From a bacterium (GTDB lineage Bacteria > UBP6 > UBA1177), in the NCBI GenBank assembly GCA_017963125.1, contig JAGCUA010000009.1, positions 232,236-296,235 on the forward strand: 64,000 nucleotides of DNA, given 5' to 3'. Positions 1-8,846 of the stretch are shown piece by piece (position 1 is the first letter of the stretch; each line of letters begins with the position of its first letter). A model generated the notes under the pieces. It saw only the letters and a list, made by a program, of their open reading frames with translations. It ran no database searches and was not told the DNA's origin. A program made the position numbers and the translations under genes.

Positions 1-915
1 GATATTGAATATGTGCCGCTTTGCATTTTCAATATTCGCCACTATTGGCAACTTAAAAGCAATATCATATTTGCCGGATTCCAAAGATTTTCTCAAATAT
101 TTTCGAAAATCTTCTTGCCTACGCATAAACATACCATTGTTTATATAATAATCATTACTGACATTACAATGTGGGGCTTTTGAATTAAGCAATTCATGAT
201 CTACACTAATATCTTCATCTGACAAATTAAAATAGTCATATCTTATCATATTACTGGTAGAATTACAAATATCAAAAGTGACATCCAAATGATATGGAAT
301 GCCATCAATGTAGACTATATTCCAAGCATGGGAATCACTTTTGACCACTATAGACTTTACTCGAACGATATCAAGTAATAATTTTACTGCTTTTGCAATA
401 CCTATACACAATCCTTTTCCATAAAGTAGAGGACCAACACACTGTGAAGATGATTTTATCCTATTGTAAATTCCTTGTTTATGGAATTCATAGCATTTAT
501 CATCATAAATTATATTAGAACAAAAATAATCATGTATTTTTTGTTCTTTTTGAACATCAGACATATTTTTTAGAGTGTCTGTAAATGGCTTAAATTTAAC
601 AAGAATTTCAGAAATTATTTCTATGGTTTGTTTTGCATTGAACCGATATTCCGGATAGATTTTAGAATCTGTTCCAGAGATTGTTTTCACAAAGAAAATT
701 AGTGGATTATCATCCTCTAAATTGTCATAAATATCAAAAAAATTTTTAGACGAACTATTGGGCAAAACTATTTCTTTTGAAAAAGAAATCAGCCCTTGAT
801 ACATATTATCATATATATTTTGATCTTTTTTATTTAACTGTTTTTTATAATACTTATACGACAAGAGATTGTTGTTTTTCAAAAAATCCAACAAATTATC
901 TTTAAAAGCACTCAT
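1..915 (-). CDS. Transglutaminase-like (papain-fold) protein, C-terminus beyond the window
   Basis: An open frame starts at an ATG (913-915) and runs without a stop to the window edge, giving at least 305 residues. The middle has the transglutaminase-like catalytic triad: Cys170 in GKGLCIG, His196 in SHAWNIV and Asp211 in YHLDVTFD, with the usual spacing. This fold hydrolyses peptide or isopeptide bonds or crosslinks amides. There is no signal peptide, so it is probably cytoplasmic. It lies 13 nt downstream of the rhomboid gene on the same strand and is therefore probably the last gene seen of the long minus-strand array, which continues to the left. Substrate is unknown. The domain call is secure; the true length and any extra C-terminal domain cannot be seen. 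Confidence 0.82.
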   Translation of the reverse strand, partial: MSAFKDNLLDFLKNNNLLSYKYYKKQLNKKDQNIYDNMYQGLISFSKEIVLPNSSSKNFFDIYDNLEDDNPLIFFVKTISGTDSKIYPEYRFNAKQTIEIISEILVKFKPFTDTLKNMSDVQKEQKIHDYFCSNIIYDDKCYEFHKQGIYNRIKSSSQCVGPLLYGKGLCIGIAKAVKLLLDIVRVKSIVVKSDSHAWNIVYIDGIPYHLDVTFDICNSTSNMIRYDYFNLSDEDISVDHELLNSKAPHCNVSNDYYINNGMFMRRQEDFRKYLRKSLESGKYDIAFKLPIVANIENAKRHIFNI

Positions 916-928
916 GGCTCGAAATTAC

Positions 929-1507
929 CTAAAAATAATCTGGTCCAATTCTTCTATTCAGCTTATAACCTGCCGCCGCACCGACAAGTCCTCCTATGAT
1001 GTGCCCCATCTGCGATATATTATCCTGAACAGTTATCGCATTAAAAATCTCGCGTCCCAAATAAACAATTGTAACAAGTATAAATGTCATAGGAATTTCG
1101 CCATCTTTAAATCCCGTGAAAGAAGTCAGTAAAATAAATGAAAAAACCACTCCACTTGCACCAAGTAATGCAATATCCCAAAACAGTATATAATTCACCA
1201 AACTTGTTACCAAGGCCGATATTGCGATTATTTTGATTAACATAACTGAACCATATTTTTCTTCCAGCATTGGCCCCAACAACAATATCATAAGAGAATT
1301 TCCCCAAAAGTGACTAAAGTTCGCATGTCCAAAAACATGTGTAAAAAATCTTATATATGTCATAGGGTTAAGTAACGATGAGTGATATGTTGAAAATACA
1401 AACTGATTTGTCCACCCGGAAGTCACATAATTTGCAATAGTAGCAACAAAACAAATTATCATAAATACCAAAACCACTGGAGAATTGAATGTAATTTTGA
1501 ATTTCAT
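929..1507 (-). CDS. Rhomboid family intramembrane serine protease
   Basis: The 192-residue, highly hydrophobic protein has the rhomboid core: HxxFSHFWGN (residues 61-70) in the second helix region, catalytic Ser118 in GASG and His169 in MGHIIGG. It has about six membrane segments, the minimal bacterial size. Rhomboids cut transmembrane helices of other membrane proteins within the lipid bilayer. Several potential substrates, single-TM proteins with signal peptides, lie upstream in the same array (the three coiled-coil proteins and the DUF1566 protein); that link is inference. It sits 47 nt after the Hsp70 gene and 13 nt before the transglutaminase-like gene. The family assignment is firm. Confidence 0.92.
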   Translation of the reverse strand: MKFKITFNSPVVLVFMIICFVATIANYVTSGWTNQFVFSTYHSSLLNPMTYIRFFTHVFGHANFSHFWGNSLMILLLGPMLEEKYGSVMLIKIIAISALVTSLVNYILFWDIALLGASGVVFSFILLTSFTGFKDGEIPMTFILVTIVYLGREIFNAITVQDNISQMGHIIGGLVGAAAGYKLNRRIGPDYF

Positions 1508-1554
1508 ACTTCACTCCTATATAACAACAATCCGGCATATTAAAAAATTAAGCA

Positions 1555-3030
1555 CTACAAAGATTTAATATCAAATGTAGCTTCGATTCTATGTCCCGAA
1601 GGTTCTGTTGCCTCGACCTCAAGAATACCATTATTACTCAACTTAAGCTGGCATGTTAAATCAAGTGTATTTGGCGAGTGAGGTGGCAATTTTAAAGTAA
1701 CATTACCTATAAAACGTTTATTAGGTTCAGAAAAAGGATATTCTTCTTCCACAATCTCAGACTCATAAATATTAAAACAAACAGTCTCTTGATTATCATG
1801 TCTTGGAGAGTAATGTTTTTCTCGCGTTATAGGGAATTCATCTCCTTGTTTTATAATGTTGGATACTATCTGATTATCAGTATATTTTATAAATGAATCT
1901 GTTCCATACGAAAAGCTTACGCGATCAATCAATGCTGATTGTCGTGGCATATTGGCATAAATAGCTGCTCCGTTAACCACCGCAAGTTCCGGCTCAAAAA
2001 TTTTTATCTCACATCCAGGAAAATGTTCAGACAAACGTTCTCGAACTTGACGCATATTCGAGCTGCCACCGACACAAATAATTTCATCAATACTGACATT
2101 TGAATTACGACTATAAACATTCTCAAGACATTCAAAGGTTTGCAATAACAACGAAATTGTGAGTTCATCGAACAATGATTTGGTAACAGAAGTTGTATAA
2201 ATCCTTCCGTTCAGTTCGACACGTATCATCGTCTTTTCTTTATCTGGATCAGACAAAGCATGCTTGGCCTTTATTGCTTCACGACGGATTTTTTCTTCAT
2301 ATCCACAACGTGTTTCTTCATCAAGATCTCTAAAATTTATGCCTGCTTTCTTCTCAATATCTTGAGTAATGTAACTCGCAAGTTTTTCATCCCATAACCG
2401 TCCACCTATACGAACCATATCGGAATCAATAACCGTATAGTGCTCAGCTGCCGAAGAATCAGAACGAACCAATGCCACATCACATGTGCCACCCCCAAGA
2501 TCATATACAAGAATGTGTTTGTCATCCTCTAAGCCTGTATTATAATATGCCAAAGCAGCAGCCACAGGCTCTTTAATAATTGCCATAACCGGAATTTTTG
2601 TATCCCAGCAATTTTCTACCGCTTCTTTAAGCAAATAACACTCCTGCATACCGAATTTAGCAGGGACAGAAATCACAACACCTTCAATATTCGTATTAAT
2701 GTTAGCTTCTTTTTTTGCAACTTGAATTGCTTTGGAAATTAAAGACTTATATATTTCTTTTACAATATCTTTTGTAGAAAAGTTTCTTCCATCCAAGTAA
2801 AATTGTTTTCCGTCTATAATATCCATTTTAACTTCTCGGACCAAATTTTTCGCCTGATTTCCCTGGCCGGCATCCAAAGCTTCCTGACCGACCAGAATTT
2901 CATATTCACGATCATAATAAAAGGCAGAGGGTATCCCATATTCTGCGTGTTCAAGCAACAACTTAGGATTATCCAAAAATATTGTTGCCGGTTGAGAAAA
3001 CGATGTCCCGAAATCCAGTCCTAAATACAT
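1555..3030 (-). CDS. Hsp70-family chaperone, short form (DnaK-like)
   Basis: The 491-residue protein carries the Hsp70/actin ATPase motifs: phosphate-1 DFGTS at residues 6-10, the EPVAAALAYY segment near 154-163, phosphate-2 YDLGGGTCD at 176-184, and the adenosine motif CVGGSSNMRQVRE near 316-329. A substrate-binding beta-domain follows (about residues 375-491), but the helical lid of DnaK, which would bring the length to about 630, is missing. It is thus closer to HscC-like or specialised Hsp70s. The start lies one base after the GrpE-like gene's stop, so the two are probably translated together. No DnaJ is visible in the window. It is likely a private chaperone for this array rather than the housekeeping DnaK. 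Confidence 0.92.
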   Translation of the reverse strand: MYLGLDFGTSFSQPATIFLDNPKLLLEHAEYGIPSAFYYDREYEILVGQEALDAGQGNQAKNLVREVKMDIIDGKQFYLDGRNFSTKDIVKEIYKSLISKAIQVAKKEANINTNIEGVVISVPAKFGMQECYLLKEAVENCWDTKIPVMAIIKEPVAAALAYYNTGLEDDKHILVYDLGGGTCDVALVRSDSSAAEHYTVIDSDMVRIGGRLWDEKLASYITQDIEKKAGINFRDLDEETRCGYEEKIRREAIKAKHALSDPDKEKTMIRVELNGRIYTTSVTKSLFDELTISLLLQTFECLENVYSRNSNVSIDEIICVGGSSNMRQVRERLSEHFPGCEIKIFEPELAVVNGAAIYANMPRQSALIDRVSFSYGTDSFIKYTDNQIVSNIIKQGDEFPITREKHYSPRHDNQETVCFNIYESEIVEEEYPFSEPNKRFIGNVTLKLPPHSPNTLDLTCQLKLSNNGILEVEATEPSGHRIEATFDIKSL

Positions 3031-3031
3031 A

Positions 3032-3826
3032 CTATTTTGCCTCCGTTATTTCTACGATTTCCTTTCTTAAAACCACATCTCCAAACACAAAACCGGCTCT
3101 TATGCTTTTGGAAATGACAACCGTTTTTGTATCGAACTGCTGGTTTTTATTTCTCAGGCAATGATATTTGCCAGAAAAACTTTCTCCATGACGCGTTTGT
3201 ATTGCTTTAATCCCAAAATCACCTAAATCCTCAATGATTATATCAGAAAAAACTTTCATGTTAGCCAAAGCATTTTCCAAATCACAGCCTTTGTTTTTCT
3301 GCCATATATTTTGCGTAGATTCTATTGTATCTTCAATCATATCAAACAAATAAAAAAGCTGTGTATAGGCTTTTTTTGTCATGTTGTCCGGAAAAGCCTG
3401 ATCCAATTTTGTTATACTGGAATTTGTGCTGCTCAACATTTCTTCGACAGCTTTAATTTTGTCATTAACAAGAACCAGTTGGGCTTTGACCGCAGAAAAA
3501 TCATTTTGAATTTCTTCATCTGCGTCCTTAAATAATTGCAAATGTTTTTCTGCATTATCAAGAATACGTTTATCTGCATCTTCTGTTCTTTTAACTGCCT
3601 GCAAAGAAGCATTTCTTCTTATATCTTCCGCTTCTTTTTTCGCTGTTTCGACAATCCGGCGGCTTTCAGCTTGCGCTGCTTTAATAATGTTATCCCTTTC
3701 AGTTTGTGCTGCTTTAATAATTTTGTTCTTTTCAAGTTCAGCATCTTTTCGAGCCTGTTCAATGATCTTTTTCCTCATTGTCACATTACAATTTTTATGA
3801 GATACATTCAAATAGTTCTGCTCCAT
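3032..3826 (-). CDS. GrpE-like nucleotide exchange factor with long N-terminal coiled coil
   Basis: The protein has 264 residues from the chosen ATG, which follows a strong AAGGAAGGGGG ribosome binding site. The frame stays open upstream to an ATG at 3943 and a TTG at 3958, so a longer product is possible. Residues about 20-110 are a Lys/Glu/Ala-rich coiled coil. The C-terminal 65 residues resemble the GrpE beta-domain: a LGDFGIKAIQ stretch, GESFSGKYH and a terminal LRKEIVEI strand. GrpE releases ADP from Hsp70, and the next gene downstream is an Hsp70, which supports the assignment. The sequence is divergent, so a structure prediction would help. If correct, this is a dedicated exchange factor for the adjacent short Hsp70. 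Confidence 0.68.
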   Translation of the reverse strand: MEQNYLNVSHKNCNVTMRKKIIEQARKDAELEKNKIIKAAQTERDNIIKAAQAESRRIVETAKKEAEDIRRNASLQAVKRTEDADKRILDNAEKHLQLFKDADEEIQNDFSAVKAQLVLVNDKIKAVEEMLSSTNSSITKLDQAFPDNMTKKAYTQLFYLFDMIEDTIESTQNIWQKNKGCDLENALANMKVFSDIIIEDLGDFGIKAIQTRHGESFSGKYHCLRNKNQQFDTKTVVISKSIRAGFVFGDVVLRKEIVEITEAK

Positions 3827-3961
3827 AGTGCCCCCTTCCTTTGTATTCATAATACTCTCGACATATTCTGTACCAGCACCGAAATTTTCAACAACTCTTG
3901 TTGCAAAACCCAGGATTTTTTTGGTTAAGTCTTTTTTTTGCATATAATTTTTCCACAAAAC

Positions 3962-5275
3962 TCAATTGGTTTCATATCCCAAAAAACGCATTGTAATTTC
4001 CTTATAGCCTTGGAATTCAATTTCAATATCCTTTTCTATAACAACAATCGCGTCAGGCGGCAATACCATATTTAATCTACCATCTGTTGTAAAGACCTTC
4101 CAATTGATATTGCTTATATTTTTCAGTCCCAACGAATTAGTTTTTGAATTATACATAATTCTCATAAAATCCCTTGAGTTTGAGTGTATTCCAAAAACAT
4201 CTCCGGTTAATACTGTTCCGCGTCCGAAAGAAATCTTGATATATTGCGGCTGATTTTTATTTTGAATCACCCATTTTGTCAGCCAACCAGCTTTATTATT
4301 ACTATTTCCGCAATATCGGCAAATAGCAAGAGAAGCAAACATATCTTTACCGCAGAAAAGACATGTCTCAACATCGTCAATTGCATTAGCCAGAATCTGA
4401 TCCCATTGTTTAAAAGAAATATTCTGCCTGGGTTCAGCAAAACAAGACTGATATAAAGCCGTTTGTATTGCATCAGGCAGAGCATTCCAAGCATTCAATG
4501 CATCAAAATTTCCTGAAATCTGATTAGCATTTGTATCCCAAGTAACACATTCATCTTCTGTTTCTATATGTTTCAACACATCATTGCTGCTATTTAGCGG
4601 CCATCTTCCTGTCAGCAAGAACATAATAACGACAGAAATACAATATTCGAACAAATCATTTCCTGCATCAGATTCAGCTTCTACACTTTGAATAATATCC
4701 GGAGAATCATAAACGAAATTAAACAATCCATAGTCAGGATTGAAAAAGAAATTATGGCCATCGATCTTATGCATACAACATCCCTTAAGTTGTATATGGT
4801 TCATAATTGCAACAAAACTGCGTATTGATTTTAAGGCATTTACAAGATTGCCGGATTTTGCGAAAACATTCTCGGGATTCAACAACCAAGAAAACCCTTT
4901 TATAAAACTTCTTAAATCACAGTCAACAATAACCCCTTTTAAATCCGGTGATAAATCTATCCCATCTATAGGCAGAATAAAAGAATCTATTTCATCTCCC
5001 TGATCATTTTCAAAAAATCCGGATTCCAGCAAAGCATTTTGTTTGTCCAGCAGAGACGCGAAATCCTTTAATTCCGAATTAAGCAAAACATTTCCCTGCA
5101 TTTTTGAAGAACTATAAGAAATCAGCACTGGTCTGTCAGAGTGTTGCTTTCCAAGAACACAAACTATTTTTCCCAGCACTGTTTTAAAATCCGCCGGCAA
5201 AAAATTGGCAGAATTTTTCTGAGAAACTTCGCCGGATTCTTGATTATTGATAGTCTCCTTATCTGATAAACACAT
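3962..5275 (-). CDS. Pseudokinase with zinc ribbon and C-terminal beta domain
   Basis: The 437-residue protein parallels the kinase encoded just upstream. The segment KGCCMHKIDGHN (164-175) aligns at identical positions with KGWCYKDINEGN of that kinase, but the catalytic Asp170 is Lys and the metal-binding Asp189 is Tyr; no glycine-rich loop is visible. It should therefore be catalytically dead. A zinc ribbon follows (C305xxC308 and C319xxC322), then a beta-rich C-terminal region (about 345-437) that resembles those of the kinase and the PP2C and is reminiscent of FHA domains. Start is an ATG behind AGGAGG, 12 nt after the kinase. The likely role is as scaffold or allosteric regulator of the kinase/phosphatase pair. 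Confidence 0.72.
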   Translation of the reverse strand: MCLSDKETINNQESGEVSQKNSANFLPADFKTVLGKIVCVLGKQHSDRPVLISYSSSKMQGNVLLNSELKDFASLLDKQNALLESGFFENDQGDEIDSFILPIDGIDLSPDLKGVIVDCDLRSFIKGFSWLLNPENVFAKSGNLVNALKSIRSFVAIMNHIQLKGCCMHKIDGHNFFFNPDYGLFNFVYDSPDIIQSVEAESDAGNDLFEYCISVVIMFLLTGRWPLNSSNDVLKHIETEDECVTWDTNANQISGNFDALNAWNALPDAIQTALYQSCFAEPRQNISFKQWDQILANAIDDVETCLFCGKDMFASLAICRYCGNSNNKAGWLTKWVIQNKNQPQYIKISFGRGTVLTGDVFGIHSNSRDFMRIMYNSKTNSLGLKNISNINWKVFTTDGRLNMVLPPDAIVVIEKDIEIEFQGYKEITMRFLGYETN

Positions 5276-5287
5276 TAGTTCTACCTC

Positions 5288-6862
5288 CTATTTTATTTCG
5301 ACAACTTTTAACTGCAACTTTCGGGGATAAACCACAATAATCAAATCTTTTTTCAGAATAACCCTTCCTCCTGGAGCACAAGTCGTTTTGCTACCATTAT
5401 CAGAAACAATCCATGAATACTGACTGCAATTAACGACTGACAAGAGATTCAACTTCGTATTGTATTCAACCCTCATCCAACCATCACTAAGATTAAGGTT
5501 CGGATGTATTGCTTTCCCTGGAAGCTGGTGTTTTCTTTTTGCTGTAATTCTAATATTTGTTGTCGGATCCACATCTCTTTTTGCATTAAAAACTACTGTT
5601 GTTAGTTCTGTCGCAGGAGCTGTTCCCTTCTGACCTTGGTTCGTTGGAGAAGGAGGTTGTATCGTAGGTTTATTACCTTTGTTTCCGAATAATTTTCCAA
5701 ATGTTGTAAATGGTGACTTTTTGTTTGGATCTTCCAACAGTTTCAATTTTTTTCTGCAAAAAATACATTCAAGAGTCTTGTCTTTGAAATCTCCAAAGTT
5801 CATTTTTCCGCAACTACATTTAATCAACCCTTTTTCTTTTAATTCCTTAAAAATCTTTACCCACTCGAGATCGGTTGTTCTTAAGTGCCTGTTAGCATTG
5901 GACAAACCGGTTGAAAAGGTTTTTATAAAACCCTCTTTTATTTTTTGAGGCAACCGTTCCCATCTCTTAGTTTGAATTGCGTATAAATCTTTATTAAATT
6001 GGTCTATAAGATTACGAATGCTATTTGATGTATCTTTAGGATCAAATGCAAACAGAGCCATGCTTCCGTATATTGTTGAAGCAGCTTCCTGAATTGATAA
6101 CTCGTTATCCATAAGATACTTTTGAGTTTTCCTGCCATCCAGAGGATATCCGCCTACCAGCATCCGATAAAACAACACTGCCATTGAAAAATAATCAGTA
6201 TATGTATCCGGAGTGCTTGAAACATATACTTCAGGCGCCATATAGCCGTCTGTTCCCTTGATTGTTTTTTTAGACTGGACGCTAATATTGTCACAATCAA
6301 TTATACGGATTTCGCCGGTCTTGTTGTTTATATAAATATTTCCTTCATTTATATCCTTATAGCACCACCCTTTTAAATGAACAATTCTAAAAAGATCGGC
6401 AATATTTATGCAGGCTGTGCAAAGAATGTTCGCATCGGGATAAGTCTCTTTATGCCACAATTTGGGAACAGGAAGAAAAGTTTTTGTGTCAACCAATTCC
6501 ATAATATAACCGAAACCTTTGCTCGCAGGAAGTTCTATCAGACTGTTTTTGTCTGCCGGTCCGACAAAAGCTTTTAACGGAGTTCCATCTTTTTCAGTAA
6601 ACGGAGTGCCAATAAGTTTACTAATATTGCTTTTAATGGATCGATGCATTCTCTGAGTTTCAGGAGACGGAACATACTCTTTGAAAACAAAATCTTTTTT
6701 ATCACTTATTCTGAATGCTCTGAATACTTTTGCAACACCGCCTGCACCCAATTTAGGACCGATAGCATATTCCACTCCGGTAGTTGACTTTACAACTTTG
6801 GCTGTTACCAATTTTCCCTTTTTGTTTTTTAATTGTTTCTCAACATAATCGCCGCTAATCAT
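5288..6862 (-). CDS. Ser/Thr protein kinase with zinc ribbon (TerY-P triad type)
   Basis: The kinase domain spans about residues 30-320: glycine loop LGAGGVAKVF (38-47), Lys61 in VFKEY, catalytic Asp170 and Asn175 in YKDINEGN, metal Asp189 in IIDCDN, and GTDGYMAPE (203-211). A zinc ribbon (C349, C351, C366, C369) follows, then a linker and a beta-rich C-terminal region (about 430-524). Kinase plus zinc ribbon next to PP2C and vWA genes is the TerY-P phosphorylation triad arrangement. The start at 6862 is chosen because GGAGG lies 5 nt upstream; an in-frame ATG at 6874 is the alternative. The gene overlaps the end of the PP2C gene, implying coupled translation. It should phosphorylate proteins of this array, possibly the vWA proteins; this is inferred. 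Confidence 0.88.
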   Translation of the reverse strand: MISGDYVEKQLKNKKGKLVTAKVVKSTTGVEYAIGPKLGAGGVAKVFRAFRISDKKDFVFKEYVPSPETQRMHRSIKSNISKLIGTPFTEKDGTPLKAFVGPADKNSLIELPASKGFGYIMELVDTKTFLPVPKLWHKETYPDANILCTACINIADLFRIVHLKGWCYKDINEGNIYINNKTGEIRIIDCDNISVQSKKTIKGTDGYMAPEVYVSSTPDTYTDYFSMAVLFYRMLVGGYPLDGRKTQKYLMDNELSIQEAASTIYGSMALFAFDPKDTSNSIRNLIDQFNKDLYAIQTKRWERLPQKIKEGFIKTFSTGLSNANRHLRTTDLEWVKIFKELKEKGLIKCSCGKMNFGDFKDKTLECIFCRKKLKLLEDPNKKSPFTTFGKLFGNKGNKPTIQPPSPTNQGQKGTAPATELTTVVFNAKRDVDPTTNIRITAKRKHQLPGKAIHPNLNLSDGWMRVEYNTKLNLLSVVNCSQYSWIVSDNGSKTTCAPGGRVILKKDLIIVVYPRKLQLKVVEIK

Positions 6863-8789
6863 AGAGTCCTCCATTTTTTGAAATATATGTATATCTTTCG
6901 ATTTCTTTTCCTTGATTGTTACAGAGAATAAAATTCATCTTATCCTGTAATTCCACAGAATCCCCGCGCCGCACCATTTTACCTCCTTCAAATTTCCAGA
7001 TACAGTCTCCCACATTTTTAATGTATAGTTTTTTATCTTTTGAATTTTTAACAATACATGCCAAAGGAGATAATGTTTTGCCTTCTATTTTAAGGAATAA
7101 TCTCTTACCGTCCGGCAACAATATTGCATTGTCTTCCGATCTGGCTGTTGCAGACAAAACCTTTTCTATATCAGATTCACTTGCCGTATTACTCCTATAA
7201 TATACGATTCCCGCACTCAGATATCCGATATCAAAAACAGGCTGACTCTCCCCTTTGTCAGATGTCAAAATTCCCAAAATATTCTCAAAAAATTTCTCTA
7301 TATCGTCATGCTTACTCCTTGCCTGTGTTTCATCGATTTTCCGGACTGCTTCACGCCTTACATGAAGATATGTTCCGTCAAAAGAGATGTTAAACAGCGC
7401 TGAAGTATTAAGCTCGTAACCGATACTTTTAAGTTTAGAATTTAATTTACTAATTAAAGAATATACTTTCAAAATTTTCTGAGCAGAAGCTTCCGGATTC
7501 CTTTTATCTCTTCTAAACAAGCCTGAACAATACATAAACTCTATAGTATCGCCTGCTTCAGCGTATTTAGAAAAAATGTAACCGTGTTCAGTCCAAGTTT
7601 CTACCGCTTCATCAATTTCGATTGATACTATATCAGATAGTGCCGCTTTCAAAGTGTCAATCGCAATATTTTTGTTATCTTCATCGGCAGCATCACACTG
7701 CTTTGTTACAAAAATATCTCCGTACATAATATCGTCTTTAACATAAAACAGCATACCTTCAGAAGCCCATCGTTTTAGCAAAGCTGCATTAGAATGTTGT
7801 TTAACACTGCCAAGTATGCGTTCATAATCCGTATTGATATGCGATTCATCAACAAACAATGCTATCGAACAGTCATCATCAGTCCATCTTTTTGAGAAAT
7901 CTTGATAAACCCCTTCTGCTTCATAACAGAAAGCCTGATACGGTTCCAATTTTTCCCGAAACCGCTGTTTTATTTGAAGTGCATAATTAAAAAGATGAAC
8001 ATTGGCATCCAAACTTTCATACATACCGTCTGTGGTCAAAAGGACCCCGTTAAAAAATTTTCTTGGATATTTTGCCACATAAAAATCTTCACGCACACAG
8101 GTTTCATTTATCAGGCATCTCACTTTACTGCTTTCTTTAGGAGGGTGGACACGAAGTTTTATACCGTAAGAATCATTAAAAACCAGTATCTGTCCGTCTC
8201 CCAAATTTCCAACAACAATCCAATTTTCCGAAATGACGGCAAACATGACCGTCGAACCATATTTACTGATTTCTTTTAACTCTTCTTCCGGAGACAATGT
8301 GGATTCGTGTTTATTTTTTATCTCATCCCTTACCATATCAATCCAGCAATTAACCAGTTTATTACGGAACGAAACAGAAAGAATTCGATTTACGAATTCA
8401 TATTCCTCCAATTTTTCTTTTCCTTCTTCGAATTTAGAAGCTTTTTCCACGGTTTTCAAAACCGCCTCACATGCAAATTTTGAACCGATATCACTATGTT
8501 CACATGCACTTACACCGTCAGCATCGGCAAGAACAATATAACCGTTGACTGAGGTCGCAAGACAATAATCCTGACAAGGCATCTTCTTTCGTATATGACC
8601 GTCTCCTTTTGTCCGTGCAGCAAACAATTTTGCATTTCCATAAGAACTATATTCATAAGTTTCATATCTTGACCGATCTTTGGCCGCCTCTACCTGCGAT
8701 TGAATTGAGGCCAGACGTCTTTCTTCCAATGTTTGCTTACGAGACAAGTCCTTCTCAGAACCAATATTCTGTTGTACATTTTCACTCAT
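6855..8789 (-). CDS. PP2C-family protein phosphatase with C-terminal extensions
   Basis: Residues about 45-320 form a PP2C domain with the metal-binding motifs ADADG (88-92), GNLGDG (194-199), TTDG (252-255) and DDD (304-306), so it should be an active Mn/Mg-dependent Ser/Thr phosphatase. Residues about 320-530 are a region I cannot assign. The last 100 residues contain a KNVGDCIW segment that matches the C-terminal beta regions of the neighbouring kinase and pseudokinase. At 644 residues it is much longer than a plain PP2C (about 250). It overlaps the kinase start, and together with the vWA genes upstream forms a TerY-P-type triad. It should reverse the kinase's action. Confidence 0.88.
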   Translation of the reverse strand: MSENVQQNIGSEKDLSRKQTLEERRLASIQSQVEAAKDRSRYETYEYSSYGNAKLFAARTKGDGHIRKKMPCQDYCLATSVNGYIVLADADGVSACEHSDIGSKFACEAVLKTVEKASKFEEGKEKLEEYEFVNRILSVSFRNKLVNCWIDMVRDEIKNKHESTLSPEEELKEISKYGSTVMFAVISENWIVVGNLGDGQILVFNDSYGIKLRVHPPKESSKVRCLINETCVREDFYVAKYPRKFFNGVLLTTDGMYESLDANVHLFNYALQIKQRFREKLEPYQAFCYEAEGVYQDFSKRWTDDDCSIALFVDESHINTDYERILGSVKQHSNAALLKRWASEGMLFYVKDDIMYGDIFVTKQCDAADEDNKNIAIDTLKAALSDIVSIEIDEAVETWTEHGYIFSKYAEAGDTIEFMYCSGLFRRDKRNPEASAQKILKVYSLISKLNSKLKSIGYELNTSALFNISFDGTYLHVRREAVRKIDETQARSKHDDIEKFFENILGILTSDKGESQPVFDIGYLSAGIVYYRSNTASESDIEKVLSATARSEDNAILLPDGKRLFLKIEGKTLSPLACIVKNSKDKKLYIKNVGDCIWKFEGGKMVRRGDSVELQDKMNFILCNNQGKEIERYTYISKNGGLYD

Positions 8790-8846
8790 AACTCACCTTC
8801 TTTAAAAATTTTTCATACAATTAAAACTTATTTCAGCCAACTTTCA

